The notes under the pieces: generated by a model | Database searches by the model: none | What the model was told of the DNA's origin: nothing | Seen by the model: only the letters and a program-made list of their open reading frames with translations | Position numbers and translations under genes: made by a program | Shown: one piece after another, positions 59,580-64,000 of the stretch | How the letters are laid out: every line of letters begins with the position of its first letter | Numbering within the stretch: position 1 is the stretch's first letter | NCBI RefSeq assembly: GCF_014654895.1 | Contig: NZ_BNBE01000003.1 | Coordinates: 1,315,072 to 1,379,071, forward strand | Direction of reading: 5' to 3' | From: Streptomyces filamentosus | GTDB taxonomy: Bacteria > Actinomycetota > Actinomycetes > Streptomycetales > Streptomycetaceae | DNA: 64,000 bases

Positions 59580-59648
59580 GGAGAGTCCTTTCTGCGGGCG
59601 CACGGGCCCGAGCCGAAGAGTCTGGCGGTCGGGCCCCCAACAAGTTCC

Positions 59649-59677
59649 ACTCTACAAAAATAAATCCAATTAAGCAA
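59649..59677 (-). promoter_or_regulatory. class A promoter P11
   Basis: TTGCTT, 17 bp, TAGAGT on the minus strand, with spacer AATTGGATTTA. Drives 59579-57882. Confidence 0.75.
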
Positions 59678-59773
59678 CATGTCGAAGTGGAGGGAGGTGC
59701 CCTTGAACCCGGCCGGGCCGGCGAGGCGGAGCGCGTTGTGAGCGCTCGCTCACCGTGCAGGGCGCTCCGGCGG

Positions 59774-60364
59774 TCAGCCGGCGGTGCGCCGCGGTGGCGG
59801 GCTGCTTGTGTTCCACGCACCGACGCGTGCTGCCCATTCGGCAAGCGCCGCGAAGTCGCCGTCGGTCAGCCCCGTACGAGGGTCGACGTGGTGCAGCAGG
59901 GCCGGACCGGTGTGGTGGCGCTCCACGTATGCGCGGTCGGTCTCGTCGATCTGGTCGTCGATCCAGGCGAACGGCCTTCCGGCCGCGTACTCGACGACGG
60001 TCCACGTCTTGAAGTATGTACCGTCGGGGCGCAGCACGCTCTGGTCCCCGAACTCGATGACCGGCAGGTCCTGTTCGCACGGAAACCCGATGCGCCAGCC
60101 GATCCAGTCGTTCGCGTCGTGCTCCCATGTCGTGGCCCATACGAGGTCGTAGGGCAGCGCCATGAGTGCCGGACCGTGAGCCGGGTTCAGCCACACCCGC
60201 AGCGGTTTCACATGCCGCTCGGGGGTGTCCGGGTGCTGGGCGATCCAGCAGTCCGGCTTCATCCGGTGCGTCAGGTAGCCCGCCGGGCGCCGGTGCGGCT
60301 TCGCGGCGAAGGGGTTAAGAGGCCCGTCCACGTCCACCATGAGGAGCGGCTTCGTGTCCGTCAT
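59774..60364 (-). CDS. HAD-superfamily protein, Swiss-Army-Knife RNA-repair type
   Basis: 196 aa. Motif I is LLMVDVDGPLNPF (DxDGxLNP), then WLNPAHGPAL, motif II VWATTWEHDANDWI and acidic motif IV AWIDDQIDETDR. The DVDGxLNP/TTW pattern is that of HAD domains associated with RNA-repair proteins, predicted phosphatases acting on RNA ends. It lies in the same operon as an RNA ligase at 61599-62360. The ATG overlaps the preceding stop by 4 bp. Confidence 0.75.
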   Translation of the reverse strand: MTDTKPLLMVDVDGPLNPFAAKPHRRPAGYLTHRMKPDCWIAQHPDTPERHVKPLRVWLNPAHGPALMALPYDLVWATTWEHDANDWIGWRIGFPCEQDLPVIEFGDQSVLRPDGTYFKTWTVVEYAAGRPFAWIDDQIDETDRAYVERHHTGPALLHHVDPRTGLTDGDFAALAEWAARVGAWNTSSPPPRRTAG

Positions 60365-61134
60365 CGTCCCTCGCCCTCCGCGGTCGTCGTCTCCTCGGCC
60401 CTGTTCTCGACGGTCAGGTCGGCGCCTTCCTCGGGCCGCAGGAGTTCGGCGAGTGCACCGAGGGCGGCGGACAGCGCATCGTCGTCCAGATCGACAGTCG
60501 TGGAGGTGCCGCCTTCCTCGTCGTGCAGCGCCACGTCATGGACGCGGTAGTCAGCGTGCCCCATGCCCAGCTTGGAGTCGCGGGCGTTGAAAATCGCGCA
60601 GGTCCATCGGGGCGCGTCGGCCGACGTCAGTAGCCGGACCCGGCGGGCGATCACATCACGCAGCGCGGCCTCCTCGGCGTCGGCGGCGGTCTCCCGCAGT
60701 TCGGTCAGCATCGCCGGACTCACGGTGTCCAGGAGACCGCGCAGCGCGGCTTTGCGGGCCTGTCTGCGAGCGTGGTCGGCGGCGGCCTGAGTGCAGCACT
60801 GCGCGCGCCAGCACACGCACCTGTGGCAGTCGACGCACGCCTGGGCGGGGTCACAGGCGCATCGGCAGTCGGTGGGGCGGCAGAAGGCGCCGTGTTCCCT
60901 GTGCGGAGCGGAAGGGGTGGCGGCCAGGGAGCGGGACAGCTCGGTGATGTCGCGGTCCTCCTCCACGAGGTTGGCGGCCAGAGCCTGGCCGCCGGCGCGG
61001 AGCGTCGCGGCCAGACGGTCGCAGGTCTGCCGGGCGACCACGAGGGCATACGCCTCGACCTGGGCGCCGACGAGCAGCGGGAAGGAAGACGGGGCGTCGC
61101 CGGTGCTGGGAGGCGTGCCGTCGGGGGTGGTCAT
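60361..61134 (-). CDS. Cys-cluster protein, 257 aa
   Basis: Helical N-terminus (residues 20-75), then FCRPTDCRCACDP, CVDCHRCVCW and RAQCC (about 88-120, ten cysteines), a helical part (LLDTVSPAMLTELRETAADAEEAAL) and a C-terminal beta part (WTCAIFNARDSKLGMGHADYRV). The cluster matches the protein at 57177-57584. GGAG precedes ATG 61134 by 6 nt. Part of the RNA ligase/HAD operon. Confidence 0.6.
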   Translation of the reverse strand: MTTPDGTPPSTGDAPSSFPLLVGAQVEAYALVVARQTCDRLAATLRAGGQALAANLVEEDRDITELSRSLAATPSAPHREHGAFCRPTDCRCACDPAQACVDCHRCVCWRAQCCTQAAADHARRQARKAALRGLLDTVSPAMLTELRETAADAEEAALRDVIARRVRLLTSADAPRWTCAIFNARDSKLGMGHADYRVHDVALHDEEGGTSTTVDLDDDALSAALGALAELLRPEEGADLTVENRAEETTTAEGEGR

Positions 61135-61201
61135 GATCGTCTCCGTCGGGGATCTCGGTCGGGGGCATGGCGCGGTGGGGCGCGCGGCCGGGCGGCCTGT
61201 C

Positions 61202-61240
61202 CGGCCCTCGCCCGTCCCGTAAGGCGGGGTGGGCGAGGGC
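61202..61240 (-). terminator. 11-bp stem-loop after the 86-aa gene
   Basis: GGCCCTCGCCC pairs perfectly with GGGCGAGGGCC over a 17-nt loop, 16 bp after the stop at 61257. May be partial, since co-oriented genes follow. Confidence 0.6.
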
Positions 61241-61256
61241 CAGGCGGAACGTCAGG

Positions 61257-61517
61257 TCAGCGGGCGGTGTGGGCGCGGAACTGGAGGCGGCGGGTGGCCC
61301 ACTGCCGCAGCCGGTCGACGCGTGTGGGGTGCGTGTGCCGCCAGGCGGTGGCGAACACGCCATTCTCGGTGTGGAAGCTGCGGGACGCGCCACAGGTGCA
61401 CACCCAGAAGTAGGACTCGGAACGGGTGTCGTCGCGGACGGCGGTGACCGTGGCCTGGGCGCCGTCGTGACGGCCGTGGAAGGTACCGAACAGGAACTCG
61501 CTCTCCTTGAGCTGCAT
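61257..61517 (-). CDS. small hypothetical protein, 86 aa
   Basis: MQLKESEFLFGTFHGRHDGA, then SYFWVCTCGASRSFHTENGVF with a CxC pair and a basic tail. The CTCG-H arrangement recalls a small zinc knuckle. AAAGGG lies 7 nt before the ATG. Between the RNA ligase and the Cys-cluster gene. Confidence 0.55.
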   Translation of the reverse strand: MQLKESEFLFGTFHGRHDGAQATVTAVRDDTRSESYFWVCTCGASRSFHTENGVFATAWRHTHPTRVDRLRQWATRRLQFRAHTAR

Positions 61518-61598
61518 GGGATTTCCCTTTGGGTTCGGGCGCGCCCTGGCGGGCGTGCGCCTGTGGTGGTGTCGGAGCGGGCGGAGAAGATCAGAAGG

Positions 61599-62360
61599 TT
61601 AGCGCTGCTTGGCGCGGAGCTGGAGGGTGCGAGCGTAGTTCTGGTGCCGGGCCTTGACGATCACGGAGCGGTTCGGGGTGCGCAGAACGATGCCCTCGGG
61701 GCGGCCACCGGCGTCCGAGTCGAGGGCGACCAGGGTCTTGGACAGGTGGTGGGTGAGGAAGGCCTGCATCTCATCGATGCCGGTCGGCAGTTCGCTGGCC
61801 GTGACCGTGGCGAGACGGGGCGCCATCTCGATCCCCTCCTCTGCCGCGGTCTCGGTGAGTTCCTCCTCGGTGTGGAAGTACTGGCCGCCGCTGTCGCGCC
61901 AGCTCGCGATGCGGGCCTGCGGGAGCTCCAGGGTCGCGGCGTCGATCTCCGCCACGTCGAAGAGACGGTGCCCGAGTGTCGTTCCGCCGGTGTACTGCTT
62001 GCTCGCGGCGGTGATCTTGTTCCCGCCGTAGACCTCCAGGTAGTACACGCGGATGCCGTCAGCGGGTGCGCTGAGCCGCTCGGCCAGCGGTCGGAGCGCC
62101 TCGACGATCCCGAGCTTGGGGTTCCAGACCCTGTCGCCGCGTGCGTAGAGCAGCTCCTCCCGACTGCCCAGGAAGTAGTCGCCGCCGGAGAGGGTGATGA
62201 TCCGCGCGTTCGTCCCGTCGATCTTCTCGGTGAGGATGACGTCGCCGCTGAAGGCGGTCGCGGTCTCCAGCAGCCCGCCGCTGCGCGGGTCGAGCTGGTG
62301 GTACGTGAGGATCGAGGGGTACTTGGTCGCCGAGTTGAGCGCGTCGAGATCGAGGTCCAT
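61599..62360 (-). CDS. RNA ligase family protein (T4 Rnl2-like nucleotidyltransferase)
   Basis: 253 aa. Motif I TEKIDGTNARI (KxDG, AMP-accepting Lys about residue 46), motif Ia-like DYFLGSREEL, motif III-like RVYYLEVYGG, motif IV GRPEGIVLRTP and motif V VIVKARHQNYART. This is the covalent nucleotidyltransferase set of RNA ligases. Without an OB-fold, the domain would seal RNA nicks or ends. ATG 62360 has GGAG 5 nt upstream, behind promoter P12. Operon partners include a HAD repair-type protein. Confidence 0.85.
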   Translation of the reverse strand: MDLDLDALNSATKYPSILTYHQLDPRSGGLLETATAFSGDVILTEKIDGTNARIITLSGGDYFLGSREELLYARGDRVWNPKLGIVEALRPLAERLSAPADGIRVYYLEVYGGNKITAASKQYTGGTTLGHRLFDVAEIDAATLELPQARIASWRDSGGQYFHTEEELTETAAEEGIEMAPRLATVTASELPTGIDEMQAFLTHHLSKTLVALDSDAGGRPEGIVLRTPNRSVIVKARHQNYARTLQLRAKQR

Positions 62361-62428
62361 GAGTGCTCCAGGTGTGCAAGAGGTGTATCGGTTGAGAGAG
62401 TTGCGACGCCTCCGCGCCAGCGGTGCCA

Positions 62429-62457
62429 ACACTACAAGAATAAATCCAATTAAGCAA
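62429..62457 (-). promoter_or_regulatory. class A promoter P12
   Basis: TTGCTT, 17 bp, TAGTGT on the minus strand, with spacer AATTGGATTTA. Drives the RNA ligase operon 62360-59774. Confidence 0.75.
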
Positions 62458-62634
62458 CACGCATGTCGCCCCGCCGCCCCCGCTCGGCCGCCCGCGCCTC
62501 CGCGGCCGGCCTGCGGCCCGGCGGTGCTCGCCGCTCGGTCTGCCGCGCCCGCCGCCCTCGCGCGTGCCTCCGCGCTGGCGCCTGCGGCTTGCGGTTGGCC
62601 GTGCTGTGCCGTTCGTGGGGGTGTGCTTGTGGGT

Positions 62635-62677
62635 TGTTCGGGGTTGTTCGGTGAACATCGCCGGACAACCCCGAACA
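62635..62677. repeat. 17-bp inverted repeat built of TGTTCG iterons
   Basis: TGTTCGGGGTTGTTCGG is followed after 9 nt (TGAACATCG) by its complement with one mismatch. The left arm contains two TGTTCG units 10 bp apart. Confidence 0.75.
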
Positions 62678-63470
62678 GGGCCGAGCCGCTCCGTCCGCCC
62701 TCGGGCCCCCGCTCGTCCCCGGCCTGTCGCCCGCGGCCGCGCTCGACTACGGCCTGTCCCAGCGCGCCCTGATTGCCGTCTCCAGCCGCGCGGAGGACGT
62801 CGCGGAGCTGATCACCCGCCGACTCGCCACGCTCGCCCACAGCGGCCTCCAGGCCCTCGACACCGCCACGGTGCGCGCCGTGGTCCGCCAGGCCGACCGG
62901 GACGTCCGCCCCGCCCCGCCGCGTGTTCCGGCCGGCCCCGCCCGCCCCGTCCCTTGCCCCGCTGCCTGCCGCTCCCGCCCCGTCCCGGGCTCGCGCCGCC
63001 GCCCGCCGCTCTGGTCCCGGGCCTGGCTGCCGTCCACCGCCCCGCCCCGGTCCGCGGCTGGGCCCGCCTCCGCGGTGTACCCGGCTGTCCGTACCCGCCC
63101 TCCGGCGCCGCCCGCGCCCGCCCCGGCGGCGCCCTCCGGCCCCACCCCGGCGCCGTGCCGAGCCGCGCCGCCTCCGCGCGCCGCGCCTGCGTGGTGTCTG
63201 GTTGGGAGCTCGGGTTCCTCCTGGGGCCCGCGCCGTACCCTGTCGTCCCGCTTCCCCGGGCCCGGCCGCGCGCGTCGCCCGAGCCGGGCCGTTCCCGCCC
63301 CCCGGTCGCCGAGTCGCGCCCCTGCTGCGTCCGGCGCCGAGCTGTGTACACCCCGGCCCAGGCGGACCCGGCCCAGGCGGACCTGGCTTAGGTGGCCGGT
63401 CCGGTGGCGCCTGCTTTCCGGCCTCGGCCGGCCTGCGTCTCGCCGTCTGCTGTGGCCGGGGGCGGTGGGT

Positions 63471-63510
63471 TGTTCGGGGTTGTTCGCCGTTGTTCGCCGT
63501 TGTTCGGCGA
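63471..63510. repeat. four 10-bp iterons TGTTCGSSGT
   Basis: TGTTCG recurs at 63471, 63481, 63491 and 63501, exactly one helical turn apart, followed by GAACATTGGTGAACG in inverted sense. Matches the units at 62635. Confidence 0.75.
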
Positions 63511-64000
63511 ACATTGGTGAACGTCGGTGAGGAGCTGGCCTGCTGTGTCCGCCGCCCATCCGCCGCGCCGCCCGCTTGCTGTCCGCGGCCGGTGGCGCCG
63601 CGCCTCTGGCGCCGTGCCGGCGGCATGAGCGCCGCGCTCCGTGTCCGTCCGGCCCCAGTCCGCCCGGCCGAGCTGTCCCGGCTCCGGCACCCGCGCTCCG
63701 CCGCCCGGCCCCCGGGCGCCGTCCTCGCCGTGCGTACCGCCGCCCGCCGCCCGGGCCCCGCGCCCGCTCGTCGTGCCTGCTGCGCCCCGGCGCTCCGGCC
63801 GCGTGCCGCGTCCCGGTACCGGCGTTGAGGGCTCGCTGGGCGGCCGTCCGTGGGCTGGTTGTTCGAGGGCTGCGTCCGTGGTCTGGCTGTCCGCCGGCGG
63901 CCTGTTCCGGCCGCGGGCGGAGGGTCGTGCTCTCCGGGCGTCCGCGGCCGCGTCCCCGGGGCCGTTCCGCCGGCTGGCCGTGGGCTGCCCCTGTGGGGTT

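Larger units (their letters stand above)
62461..64000. other. GC-extreme region without convincing genes
   Basis: About 1.5 kb of Pro/Arg/Ala-type low-complexity composition in every frame. Long open frames exist on both strands, but none has a ribosome site, a domain or a balanced composition. It contains the TGTTCG iterons at 62635 and 63471. It could be a plasmid end-proximal or origin region, or untranslated spacer. Confidence 0.45.

Noticed and set aside
62747..63828. Long open frames on both strands at the right edge
   Set aside because: All are Pro/Arg/Ala/Gly low-complexity, without ribosome sites or domains; typical spurious frames in very GC-rich DNA.

Overview
The window is high-GC DNA (GTG starts, AAGGAG-type ribosome sites, GC-rich stem-loop terminators) with Streptomyces-specific families (SsgA-like, WhiB-like, TraB/FtsK-like transfer ATPase, DUF2637 membrane proteins). 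It looks like part of a large conjugative Streptomyces plasmid, or less likely an integrative element. No rRNA, tRNA, IS element or CRISPR array was found. Family assignments come from motifs read by eye and no database was searched.

Layout. (a) 0-10 kb: small accessory genes, mostly leftward, in short cassettes. They include a YgjP-type metallopeptidase, two proteins built of repeated helix-turn-helix modules, a GP88-type protein, a gamma-glutamylcyclotransferase-like protein and a class II glutamine amidotransferase. (b) 10.2-21.9 kb: a leftward, tightly packed operon encoding a membrane protein, a VirD4-like coupling ATPase, a replication-relaxation protein, a ParB-like protein, a Cys-rich DUF4417-like protein and three paralogous amidoligases. 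(c) 22.4-33.3 kb: a leftward type IV secretion-like operon (TcpC-like, VirB4-like, VirB6-like, a three-domain peptidoglycan hydrolase) with a sigma-like gene at its head. (d) 33.3-37.1 kb: phased iterons, a two-winged-helix replication-initiator-like gene and a hairpin-rich segment. (e) 37.2-46.3 kb: a second, pSAM2-like conjugation module with a GntR repressor, a WhiB-like protein, small spread-type genes, membrane proteins and TraB. (f) 46.5-52.7 kb: an SsgA-like protein, a VWA protein, a lipoprotein, and a 1 kb repeat-rich non-coding locus. (g) 52.8-57.1 kb: a Phd/RecA-like fusion protein followed by a small DNA-binding protein. (h) 57.2-62.4 kb: accessory cassettes including an RNA ligase and a Swiss-Army-Knife-type HAD protein. 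(i) 62.5-64 kb: no convincing gene, but 10-bp iterons.

Two promoter families tie the regions together. Class A (TTGCNT-17 bp-TAGNGT) occurs 12 times at the heads of accessory cassettes on both strands. In 11 of them the spacer begins with AATTGGA; the exception drives the repeated-HTH gene. Class B (TGTCACACGG-12 bp-ACACCTCTA) occurs three times, upstream of both transfer operons and the VWA operon. The most notable system is the triplicated amidoligase set. It is co-transcribed with the conjugation coupling ATPase and faces an amidotransferase/cyclotransferase pair, which suggests a peptide- or cell-wall-modifying pathway tied to transfer.
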